Shown one piece after another: positions 1 through 10,861 of a stretch of DNA of 64,000 bases. Position numbers and translations under genes: made by a program. Numbering within the stretch: position 1 is the stretch's first letter; every line of letters begins with the position of its first letter. The notes beneath the pieces were generated by a model. That model was not told the origin of the DNA. It did not search any database and saw nothing but the letters and a program-made list of their open reading frames with translations. Source of the DNA: Limnephilus marmoratus (taxonomy: Eukaryota; Arthropoda; Insecta; Trichoptera; Limnephilidae); assembly GCA_917880885.1 (NCBI GenBank), contig OU862922.1, forward strand, positions 25,544,627 to 25,608,626, read 5' to 3'.

Positions 1-177
1 CTTGCCCCGCCTCCAGCTGTTCAACAACTACCATTTTTTTATGTTTTTGTAGAAAAAAAAAAAAAAAAAACATCAAAAATGTCACCGGAGACCAAAATTT
101 CATTGACATTTTTTACTCCAAATAATGTCAGGAATCACTGGTTAAAGTAAGTCAAGTACGTCCCTTAATACCCTGTA
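1..177. mobile_element. Palindromic MITE, right arm (cut by window start)
   Basis: The stretch ending in CTTAATACCCTGTA matches the right half of the complete element at 49143-49528, including the run through AATGTCAGGAATCACTGG. The left arm lies outside the window. On the right the element abuts reverse-transcriptase sequence, so it inserted into a LINE remnant. It is non-coding. Confidence 0.8.
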
Positions 178-330
178 TATCAAAAATAATAAAGGTCCTA
201 AGACACTTCCTTGCGGTATACCGCAGTTTATTGGGAGAGGTTTACTTTTACGGTTTTCAATTTTTACACACTGTGAACGTTCTGAATGTAGCTTATAAGC
301 AGATTTAAAGTTGTGTTTGACATCCCAATC
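175..330 (-). pseudogene. Non-LTR retrotransposon reverse transcriptase fragment
   Basis: The minus-strand frame reads about 50 residues that include PLPINCGIPQGSVLGPLLF followed by LIY. This is the RT block with the invariant PQGSVLGP motif typical of Jockey/CR1-type LINEs. The catalytic YADD block that should follow is missing because the MITE at 1-177 interrupts the frame, and the part upstream of the fragment is SINE sequence. This is a dead remnant; the longer open frame around it (142-579) is a chance fusion of MITE, RT and SINE. Confidence 0.8.
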
Positions 331-745
331 TGACATTACAATCACCTTTGGGGATGTTGTGTAGAGGGTCTCTTTAGGAAATGAAGCAAATGAAGTTATG
401 GGAAGGAAAAAAGTATGAGGAGTATAGGAATGACGGACGTAAGAATACATCTCTTCCAGTGCGGTGCAAGGCGATGTTCGACTACTAGAGAGATCAAATG
501 ATCTCCCTCTCTCGTATTTCGAGTTGCAACGCAGTAGGTGAGCAGACGCATCTGCCCCCATGACTCGGACAATCTTCACCCCATAAGCCCGGACACCCCA
601 TGAACCTGGGCACCCCCCGTTAAGTCACCAAACTTAGGGAACCACTTGGGGTGACCTATGACATGTCATAGGTGTTGGTTATACAATACATGTACAACAA
701 CCAACCTCCGATAAGGGAGGGTACCAGAAGGCGAAATTATTTTAA
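331..745 (-). mobile_element. SINE family A copy (diverged)
   Basis: It contains the family landmarks in order: GGGGATGTTGTGTAGAGGGT, a CCAGTGCGGTGCAAGGCGATG segment, CCTGGGCACCCCCCGTTAAG, CCACTTGGGGTGACCTATG and GTTGGTTATACAATA. The same order occurs at 17.9, 20.0, 21-22.3, 42.1 and 60.4 kb. The element's own 3' end is at the low-coordinate side, so it lies on the minus strand. The 3' tail is eroded. Confidence 0.7.
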
Positions 746-1020
746 TTTGAATTTTTAATTGTTACAAATTTTAGAGAATTCTAGAAATCTGCACAGGATC
801 AAATAACTTGAAAGAATCCAGTTCAAACTTTATTGGGTGGAGAAAAGCGATTTACGGTATTACTCGGCTTTAGCAATGGTCTGAAATATCACAAATTCCG
901 GAATATCACAATTCAGGGCATTCAACTCTTGACTCGACTGTATTAGATATTTGTATATTGGTGGGATGATTTAACCAAAGTGTAGTTCATATACTCGTAG
1001 TTCAGTTGTAAAATAAACCT

Positions 1021-4000
1021 TGTAATGGTCCGCCACCCTTGGCTTTTGACACCAATTGTGATGAACCCTACCTAGCTGATTTACTTTTCTAAGCTTCTAC
1101 CTCGTAGTTTAAATCTCGTAGCTCCTGTCTCGTAGCCACGCTCATAATTCTACCCTTATGTCCTACTGATCACACCACTAGGTATGATGGCCTGACTCAA
1201 CCCTCCTTTCGGTTTATTTCTACCTCAGGCTCGTGATTTCTAAACCCCTATACCTTATAATCTAGCTAAACCTACCCTATCTTCTTAAATCCCTGCGATT
1301 TTCTCACAGTAATCAAGATTTAAGATTTTAGTTCACATTATTTCTATAATCTGCGTTGTGTATATTTTTGTTTTAGATTTTACATCTGTTTGCATACTTA
1401 ATATGCACACATATGTAGAGAAGATAATGTATTACGTGTGGTAACCCATAGATTCTTTTAGAGAAAGGGTGAGAATCTTCCGATTTATTAATTATTATTA
1501 TTTGAGTATCTTTTACCGAGTTTGATAAACTAACCCCACCTTAGACTTTGTGTCTATTTGATTTCCGTAGGAATTTAGTGTGTTTATTTAATTCTTCCTA
1601 TCACCGCTGATACATCGATAACATAAACAACAGTTAACAAATTACATCATTTCAAAATAAAAAACCCTTATCTTACCAGTGTAGAATGTTCATATTCGAG
1701 AGTCCGGTTTTTCTCAACTGGAGTTCTTGTCTGCAGCTTCCCCTAACATAATGTGTTTGTAGTCATAGTTAGTGTTATTGGTTAGTATTCGCAAAATTGT
1801 TGAAAGAGCAGGAATGGATGGATATGGGGAGGGGGATAATATGTTTGCTGAAAAGTCGGCTCCTCCGCTAACCAAGTGAAAACCGATGAACAACAATTAC
1901 AAACTCGAATTCTCCCAGTACGTTTGCTAGGCTTGTCCTTAGATCCGAGTTTTACTCTCTTCGACGAGCGTCTCATGCTATGAAAGGGGCCCTTCACGCC
2001 AGCAGGGGGAATACCAAGTCTTCATGCCGTTTTTCTGTCCCACTCCGACTTCCGACGCCTCCGGGTTGAATTTAACTCTACTGAGTCTAGAAGGGGTATT
2101 TCATGTCTTCCCTTATCATGCCTCTATCCGTTAAATGTGGCGTAAGCTTGTGACGGGCAGATCCTTCCTCCCACGTGACCGACCCAGCGTTACACTCCAC
2201 CTCTGACTAGCTGACATAAAACTCACCTCGTGAACCTTATGTTTGCTTTCAGGTTCGACAAGACTCACGGTATGCAAATAACCTGTGGCTTTAATGCCGC
2301 GTCAGCGTACTGTCCGCATACGTCCTTCCTCTTCCCCGCATGCCCACCTCGACAATACCGCCACAAGATCAAAGCCGTCCGTTCGAGAAAGGTTGACACT
2401 TACATTTCCAGATGGCTCATACCTACATACAGAAGCCTTGAAGCTTACATTCGAAGACAAGTTAGGATTCAGGACTGTATGAGTATTTGAACACCAGTGT
2501 TTTTTAAATGAGGTCACTAGCTCCTCGTGTATTAGGTTTTAGGATTATGGGTATTTATGGGTTCTTGGATACCTACTTGCTATAAGAAAGATTTAAAACG
2601 AGATAAGTCAAGTTGTCATTGAATTAATGACCTCCTGAATAATTGTGATGAGCTCTCTTTGAGTTTGAAGCTAGTCGCAGTACTTTACTTTGCGAAATTT
2701 TTCGCGCTGAATCAATGCTACCTATTGGCGATCGCTGTAGTAAAATCAAGTCGTTTAGAATTGATTGAATTTAACGTCGATTTTACCTTCACATATTGGG
2801 CGAAGTTTCCGTCGTAAGCTATGATTGATAAACCTGCCCCTTGACATTTGTGCTTTTGTTTTGTTTATTCGTTGATGGAATCTAGGTGACCGTGTCATTG
2901 AACTCTAATCGAATTTTTAGATACACTATCGAAGGTCATATAACATACCCTAATCACGCTGGTGAAAGGATTCGGTAGGTATTAGTTATACCTACCAATT
3001 GGCTATTTCCATTGATTTTAGCGTTACGTATTTCATTTCTCATGGTTATTTGTTTATTTAATTTATGTGTTGTCGTTAATTATTTTCCCTCGTCTTATTA
3101 TTATTATTATTTGTAATTTTAAAATATGGAACGTATTGTATCGCACTTTCCCTGCATATATTCTGGGATAAATTATTATTTTTATTATTATTATACCCTA
3201 AGTTGTTTGAGAGGCATATTTCTATTCACATCGTGTAATAAATACCTAATTACATTGAGCCAATAAATGATTACCTCCAATGAACGATATTAAATAGGTA
3301 CGTCATTTGTTATGGTTTATTTGTTTACATTTCACATAGTTGACCTTCGGTATACTGACCTACTTTGGAGATTGTTTATTTCTACGGTCATTGTCCTTTT
3401 GAAGCACAATTCATCGTTTAACTAATTCTTTTCTATTTATTTGACCTAGTTTTGCCCGAACATTAATCATTTAAGTAGGTACTTTGCTAACCTAAGAGCT
3501 ACCTGGGTGACCTAGTTTCAACTAAGGTATTCCTTGCTTGACTTGTTTTTGAGAAATATAGGTATTTCGGTTACGAGTCAAACTGATATCGTATGACGCC
3601 TATTCTTATACGCGCTTAAATATACAATAGACCTACCTAACTAAAACAAGTACTTGTATGACCTAATTTATAAGTAGGTATTTGTTTGTTTGACCTAATT
3701 TTGAGACGCTTGTATACCCCCGCACACGAAATATAGAATAAAGAGCTTCCACCATAGTCATTTATTACGTCCTATGCGCCTCGATTCGTTTTATATGAGT
3801 TATAATAAATTAGCGTATTTACCTAACTGAAGCAAAAACCTACATATGTAGCCTAACTCAGAGTAGATATTTCCTGGTTGGCTTGCTTTCGAGCTGGTGG
3901 GCATTGTTATCCTGCGTGGAAAATAACATAATCTTTTAATTAGTTGCAGTGTGTTAGTACAAAACTCCAAAGCTCCGATTGATTTATTGGTGATGCACGC

Positions 4001-6399
4001 TCGTCCCTTTCTTCTTTGTCTCTGAAAATAATTAATAATTGGTTTTATCTTACCGCCCTCGATCGATTACAATTTTTCCCAGTCGGAACTTTCATAACTT
4101 CGACATTGTGATCGAGGTTTTCCTTTTTTTTCGTTTCCTAGCTAATGGATTCCTATCGGCCCTTTTTGAGAAAAGACTCTGATGATGAAAAAAACTCTTC
4201 AAATATCTGTCTATTTAAAATTCACTTCGGTATTTCGCTTAGTTCCTCAACCTCGTATTAATTACTGTTTTATTTCATTCGCCTTCGAGAGGTGATTCAT
4301 CAAATAACAAATCAGATGTTTAATTTTATTGTCCGGAATTAGGTAAATTATTATTTATTCTCAATATTTTAATATCACTTTAGAATTAATAACCGTAGAT
4401 ACGCACGTTTTCCAAGTGTACGAAATATTATCACTACTGTTTATTACAATTTCGTTATTCAATTCACAAAGGATTTTTAACCGCTTTATTATTGAACCAC
4501 TGTAGTTTAAACGTGACTCGAACAATTCGTTATTGTTATTTATTTTACATATGTCATGTTATTTAAAGTAAGGTTAAAGTTTTAATTATTATATCACCTA
4601 TAGTTAATTTTAAAATCGCGTGTTATATTTTCTTTTATCCGGTAATTTGATTTATTTTAAGACACTGGATTTTTGTTAAATGTTATAAAACCACTAAATA
4701 TAAGTTGTAAGAAAGAACCCCGAATGTCATTTAATTCTTATTTACTGACTTTAAACACTTTCATTATAAAACACCCGAACTTTCACGAAGTATTATTTAG
4801 GCACTTTTCCGGACTCTCCGTTGATCGTCTTTGAAATTTTTATTCCTCAATTTTAAAGGGAAAATAAAACACTGAATTTACTATTTTTTTGCAAACACTT
4901 GTAGACATTTTTCAACTCTACTAGAAGCCCTAGTTTACTAGTCTTCTTCGCGCACCTTTACATTTTTCTTGATCGCGCACTTCCCGTTATTTCATCCGAA
5001 CTCTCCCTCAATCTCCCAACGAATTCCCTTTCTTTATCAAACCATGGTCTTTTAAAAACTTTTTAGAGCTCTCCTTTCATAGAAAAATCACCCCTGATCG
5101 CCCAGACTTTCATAGGAAAAGGACCAAATTCGGTTCCTCCGTATATGACCTTTTGTCAAATCTCTGCTAATTCCCTATCTCATGTCTTAGAACCAAATTA
5201 GTTTAGTGTCTCTCTCTCGTAAAAAATCACATAAATTTTCTCATTGACAGGTATTTATATTAAAAATTTCATGTACTTGCTCGTAATTCATTTTTTTAAT
5301 GCCTACACCATAAAAGTAATGTTTTTATTTTAGAGTAAATATTCGTATTTAACTTGTATAATTTTGTTTAGGTCGTTTCGTGTTAATGATACCCTTAATT
5401 GCTTGAAATCATGTTCTATAATTTTATTTGGATAAAGTCATATCAACAAAGTGATAGCCAACCTTTTTTCTCTAGTCAAACGGTTAGCGATTCCTTCGAC
5501 GGTTCTCACGCATTTCCCAGTGTCAGGCTACGTTAAGCATCTTTTCCTGTGATTTGATTTAATTGTAGAGTGACCAAAATGTACCGTGGCCTTTGATATG
5601 CAATATTTTCAATATCCTGTTTATCGTGAATAGTGTTGTCAGATCAGAGTAATCCTTATATCGGTACCTATTAAAGTCAATTTAAGTAGTTCCAATCAGT
5701 TTTCTTTTGAGATATTTGGCTCTAATAACTTCGTTTCACCATTCCATTTCCATATCAATAGATTTTCCCACTTTTTCAGGTTATTATATTCAGTTTGTGA
5801 AAATTTTCGAGATTCTACCCGTTTTTTGTGATCATTCCAGATCGGTTTTAATTAAATCGACCCCTGGGACCATTCATGTTACGTTTTCCGTGCCCTTATT
5901 GATGATTTTTCATTTACTTATTTTCAACATTTCCGCCTAAGATTTTCTTGTTTCCATTTGAAACGTTAGGTGCCCAAAACCTGCAGTTCTCGATCGCGCC
6001 TTAAATAAACACGACCCGGGTCAATAATCCTTCAACTCTTTGTCTTTAGTTCTGTTTACTATTCCGTTCGTTGAACTTTCGTTCCTGTGGGAAAGAATTC
6101 AAGGCCGCTCAATCTGATCAAAGCCCACTAAAACGATACACGCCTATAATTTCTCTGATTGGTTCAAATTATTTTTAATCGCCTTATTTACTCCCTCATT
6201 GGCAGAATCCAAACTTCCTTTGTCCTCGAGATAGCTATGATATGGGGGTTCCCTCGCTCCAGTCTCTATGCAGATTTCTGTATAGTTTCCAACTGCTCGG
6301 ACAGATGTCGCCGAATGTACCATTTTCTCTACATAATATTTAGAGGAAATTTTTTTTTCTTGTAGGCTTCTCGTAGGTTGAAGGTTGGCATTCATCACA
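1021..6399. mobile_element. Giant non-coding LTR-like element, copy 1 (5379 bp)
   Basis: The element starts TGTAATGGTCCGCC and ends GGCATTCATCACA. It is flanked by an exact 4-bp duplication ACCT (1017-1020 and 6400-6403). TG...CA ends with 4-bp duplications are those of LTR elements. No gag, protease, RT or integrase can be read in either strand. Near the left end, TTTGACACCA is followed by TGTGATGAA (1057-1065), the exact inverse of the right terminus TTCATCACA. On the minus strand this looks like an LTR end followed by TGGTGTCA, which matches the first bases of tRNA-Leu-type primer-binding sites. It could be a solo LTR of unusual size or a large non-autonomous derivative. The first ~1.5 kb is nearly identical to copy 2; the rest is much more diverged. 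Confidence 0.7.
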
Positions 6400-6562
6400 A
6401 CCTTTACAATCACCTGTGATGAGAAGTATGGAAATTAAAGTTAAAAAAATTAAAATGGGGTAGGTACTTAATGCATTGGTGTACCTACCCACAGATTAAA
6501 AAAAAAATCAAATAACTCATAAGAAACATCGAATCTGTCCTAATCAATTTAGCAGACGGGAA

Positions 6563-6722
6563 TGTTTACTGTCGTTCATTGAACTTTTATTGGATAACCA
6601 ACACCTCTGCCATCGGTAACCCCAATAGGTTCACTACGTTTCGTGACTAAGCAAGGATGCCCGGGTTCAGGAGGTGAGTATTATCTAGGCTTGTCAATGG
6701 ATGCGTCTGCCCATCTGTATGC
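6563..6722 (+). mobile_element. SINE family A, 5' half
   Basis: The segment from TTTTATTGGATAACCAACAC through GCCCGGGTTCAGGAGG to GATGCGTCTGCCCATCTGTA matches the head and body of the SINE family in plus orientation. The 3' tail is missing. Confidence 0.65.
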
Positions 6723-6837
6723 CCTAATTGAAAGTATTTTCTTCAGTGCGGAGTCAACGTAGGAAATCATGTAACCTAACATAACACCAAATTTAAGTAC
6801 GGTATGAAACATAATTAATTATTGAAAAAAATAGTCG

Positions 6838-7515
6838 GTATTTCTTCGTTAAGAGCGTTTAACCAGCCAGCGGACGAAAATCCACATTTCGTCGAAAGTT
6901 GTTCTTACGATCGTGCAGGGCGGTTACAATGAGAAAGATTAATTATTCTCCGTACCAGCTTTTTTAAATTTTAACTCAATATCGAATTTATTTCAATTCA
7001 AATAAGCTTTAATTTATACCTTCATCCAAAAATGCTGAAAGGCGTGATGATAAAACTATTAAAATAATGTACTTTTTGTAGTTATTTTTTGATTATAAAT
7101 ATTTGTCATTTTTCAATAATGTCTAAATTTAATAAGAATGTTAAAAAAATCTGAAATATATTAGTTTTTTAAGTGCGCAAATAAATACACAAATAGACGA
7201 ACTTTCGTCAAGAAACACATGTACGTACATATTTTTTAATGATTTTATTGAAACTAAAATTAAAATTCTAAAAGATGCGTTTGCTAGATAATGTATTGAT
7301 TTATTTTACTGCATGATTATATTATTTGAAATGGGTGTGGTATAATACAAAATCTTTTTTGAAAGTTTAACAAATCTGCCAACGACCTATGGAATAACCT
7401 TATTATACTAAAAATTAAAAAAAATTCTCAAAATTTATTACATGCGAATGCTAGATAAAAGAACAATCTTTTGAAATCCATTTATATTTTTTTGTGGAAA
7501 AGAGTCAATACGTCT
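6838..7515 (+). pseudogene. hAT transposon 3' end with transposase C-terminal remnant
   Basis: This is a diverged homologue, in the opposite orientation, of the end of the hAT element at 54.96-55.63 kb. It contains the stretch encoding AFNQPA (GCGTTTAACCAGCCAGC) and matching 3' non-coding landmarks such as GCGCAAATAAATACACAAAT and AACGACCTATGGAATAA. The coding part is frameshifted and no terminal repeats were found. Confidence 0.65.
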
Positions 7516-8559
7516 AAAATCTGATTTGAAAATGACATATTTCTGGTTTTCTCTGGTAATGCCCTCTTAAAGACAATTAAATTAAATATTCTCTCAAGGA
7601 TGGTAAAAGTAACATTTTAGGAGGACGAGGGTAAATTGTGATCACTGATTTTTTTACTCCCATGCAATGTTTTAAAATTTATCAATGAATGGACGCTTCA
7701 TTCAAAGTACCTAGGAACATATTTCAATATTTGCCTTCCATTTAAATAACGAGAATTTTCATTGTTTGGTCACGTAACGAGATTGATTGCTAATTTCAAG
7801 CGAGTTTTATTTGTTGAAAGGTTTATATGAGTTAAGCGTGGATTGTGCTATTCAGCGGAAAAATAAACTTTTTTAGAATATCTAATTAAATTTCACTGGT
7901 ATCCGGTATTAGAGACCCACGAAAAGAAATCATTCGGTACTGAAGTAATCGGCGCAATCATGCGCAAGTCCAGGTGTGGTTCTCTCCAGATAGTCTGTAG
8001 TCAGGTTGTAAGTCTGAGCTGCCCTTGTTGACTTCCTTCTGTTCCACACCGAGGAACCGTACAATGATTGATGATAGAGAGAGGTAGTTTGAGGTTATCC
8101 TTGTGTAGTAAAAACACTTGTGTTTGGTACTGGATATTGATTCTGTTTATTCTGATGAATAATTTTGTACAGAGTGGTTTTGGTCTGAACACTAGACTGG
8201 CGACAATAATTTAGACTAATTAATGTTAGCAGAAGCGAAAGACGGTTTGATTTAATGCTAAACAAGCAGAGTTTAGACGAGGATAATAACAATATAGAGA
8301 GACTGTTTGTAAGATTGAGAATTAGAATGTTTTCAAGAATGACAAGACACGCCATTTATAGTCACAGAAACATAAAGTTAGATGCGCCACAGACAAAAGA
8401 GATTTTAGACAAGACATTTTATGGCGATATTTTAGTAAGAGGTGGCATAGACGCGAAAGTTTAAGATAAAGGGCTCTACACATCGAGATAAGAATAAATG
8501 ATTAGTAAGTGTTTCAGTGCTACATGAATTTAAATATAAAATAGGACAATCACAACACA
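7516..8559. other. No gene recognised
   Basis: AT-rich sequence with short chance frames only. A short plus-strand frame at 8255-8464 has no motif I recognise. I see no repeats shared with the rest of the window. Confidence 0.4.
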
Positions 8560-9465
8560 CAACATCCAACAACCATGTATCCAAAGTACCGACTATTCAA
8601 AACAGAACAAATAAAGTATCTAGGAATCGTAATTGACCATAACCTAAGATGGACACATCATATCAAACAAATCACAAAATAAACTCCTCAGAACAATATA
8701 CATTTTCCTAAACATAAGGAACATATATAAAATAAAACAAATGAGAACAATATATTTTGCACTTTGTCAATTAATAATAGAATATGGAATAATTGTCTGG
8801 GGAGGAGCAACAAACTCGGCTATCGATCACTTAGAAATCGCGCAGAAAACGATCTTTATGGTAATACTTAAAAACATAGACTAACTGATACAAACCAAAT
8901 TATTCAACAGTTGTGACGTACTAGATATACACCAATTATACGTCAAAACTCTACTAAACTACATTTTCAACCAAAAAAACAAATTTCAACAATCTCAAAA
9001 TATCACTGAGTAAGACAATAACATAAACACTTCGAGAGTGAATACAAGCTTTGGACAAATGCACTATAAATATCATGCTGTAAAAGCATTCAACAGTCTT
9101 ACCCTTGAAAATAAAATTGAAGAAAACAAAAAAAATTCATACTCATAATTAAAAAATGGATTAAAGAACAAAAAAGATAATATTACCAAAATCTCATTAC
9201 ATAATAAGAATAAAACACATACACGTAATACACAAAAAAAACACATCATTAAAAAAATACATTTTACCTAAATTATTATTTTTAGTTTAATTTTAGCTTT
9301 TTTTTATGCAGCATTATTTTTATATTATTTTTAATGTATTATGTATAAATTTTTGTTTTATAAAATGGATGCCTCAGCACAGGTGAGCTACCCAGTGAGG
9401 TCGAAATTGCTGAATTGTATTTAAAAATGTTAGATATTATGTCAAATAAATAAAATAAATAAATC
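8560..9465 (+). pseudogene. Decayed Jockey-type LINE, RT thumb to 3' tail
   Basis: Reading along the plus strand with frame breaks gives KYLGIVIDHNLRWTHHIKQI (from about 8614), the block just after the RT catalytic domain. It is followed by EYGIIVWGGATNSAIDHLEI (about 8780-8840) and a C-terminal part with the SFGQ motif near 9050. In-frame stops and long A-rich runs show it is dead. The 3' UTR carries the stem-loop CCTCAGCACAGG...CAGTGAGG near 9371-9400, and the copy ends in AAATAAATAAAATAAATAAA. The C-terminal FGQ block and 3' stem-loop match the LINE at 38.6-39.1 kb. Confidence 0.75.
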
Positions 9466-10230
9466 AAAGTGGTCGGCACTTTTGATATGATTACTATTCA
9501 TGGAAACCGGTATTTCGACGTAGCATGCAAGCACTACCGCGAGGAGTTGAGTAGCCTTGTCCACCATGGAAATTAGGTAAGGGCGCACGATCCCAAGCAA
9601 TGAAGAACCGACTTAAGAAGACGAAACTAAATATATTAGCAGTACTAGAATGAACCCTATCAAAACTACTTAAAATTGAGTACAAGCTTTTAAACAGTAT
9701 GGGATAATTAAATTGTCAGTGACTTCAGGAGTATTATAGTGAACAACAACAGTCTACGGCAAGGTGTACGTACGGTAGCATCTGTTCACTCTCTTTTACA
9801 TTCCGGCTCTCCAGCAGAAGAGACATTTACTAGTCATCGTGTTATTAATTATTACTAAGGTGGCATATTATAATAAATCATTGTGCTTCATGTACCTACA
9901 AGTTTAATCAATAACTTCTACACTCTTCCCTTTAAATATTAATGGGGCTGTTATATAATATCTACTGGTCGAGAATTTATTAACTGGCAGAGAACCTTGT
10001 TACAGAGATGTCAAAAATGACAGATAATAAAAGAAGTAGAGTTATGGCATTAAAGCGTGCCGATTGTCGCAGAACGGCAACCAAACTGCAAGTACCATCA
10101 AAGCGGCGAAACGAGAAAGTAATCTGCAATACGACTCATCTTTAATGTTTTTATTATCTACATAGGTAAGATCTGTAAATACTTGGGCAAGAAATAATCA
10201 CCAAGAATTTGAAACTGATAATTCGTAGTG
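9466..10230. other. No gene recognised
   Basis: No supported coding region, repeat copy or hairpin was seen here. Confidence 0.4.
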
Positions 10231-10234
10231 ACGT

Positions 10235-10842
10235 TGTAATGGTTTAAAATGAGTTACCTAATTAAATTAGTATTATGTATGTAATAAAATGGCTAGCTAC
10301 AGTCTGGAAGTAGAACATGATAAATGTCAAGTCTATGAAATAAAAGAGGAAATTAAATATTATAATAAGATTTATTGAATTAATATTGACATGACATTTA
10401 CGAAGCAATTATTAAAGACTCTATAAAGATTATTTGATCTCAAGGGGTGTTTGTAAAACTCGAAGAGTTTTACAACAATCAAACTACGTGTGATAAGAAT
10501 TTAAGTTATGTGGAAAACAAGCAAGGTTGGACGCCAGAGTGTTTAAACAGCAACACCCAAGTATTAAATAGTAAAACCAAAATGGTAACCTTGAATATCT
10601 GACTAAAATAAATAATATATTAGGATTTAGATTAACGTTACGAATTCGATGCGCCATGGTGATGTTGGTTTCAATCCGTCGCAGGTATCCGCTCCGCTAC
10701 TTGGGCTTGCTCGATCCAAACTGAAGCGCCCGAACTTTTCCGAAGCATCTCGAAACATCTGCCGCCCCTTCGGAGTGCAATGCTGCCAACCAAATCATGC
10801 GAAATTTGCGAATCGCTCACGACGCTAGCAGCAAATGTTACA
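10235..10842 (-). repeat. LTR (3' LTR of the minus-strand element)
   Basis: 608 bp, TGTAATGG...ATGTTACA. It matches 15298-15905 throughout except at about two bases (TGTAATGG versus TGTCATGG; AAATTAGTATT versus AAATTGGTATT). Confidence 0.9.
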
Positions 10843-10861
10843 TTACCCCTCCACCAAAAAG
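10843..10861 (-). other. Polypurine tract of the LTR element
   Basis: On the minus strand TTTTTGGTGGAGGGGTAA lies immediately before the LTR start TGTAAC. This is the position and composition expected for the plus-strand primer of an LTR retrotransposon. Confidence 0.65.

Noticed and set aside
142..579. Single 145-residue protein containing RT sequence
   Set aside because: A chance fusion of SINE, RT remnant and MITE; only the middle part is meaningful.
2230..2490. 86-residue frame identical in both giant elements (also 25739-25999)
   Set aside because: The adjacent non-coding DNA is conserved to the same degree and overlapping frames exist on both strands, so identity reflects recent copying, not protein constraint.
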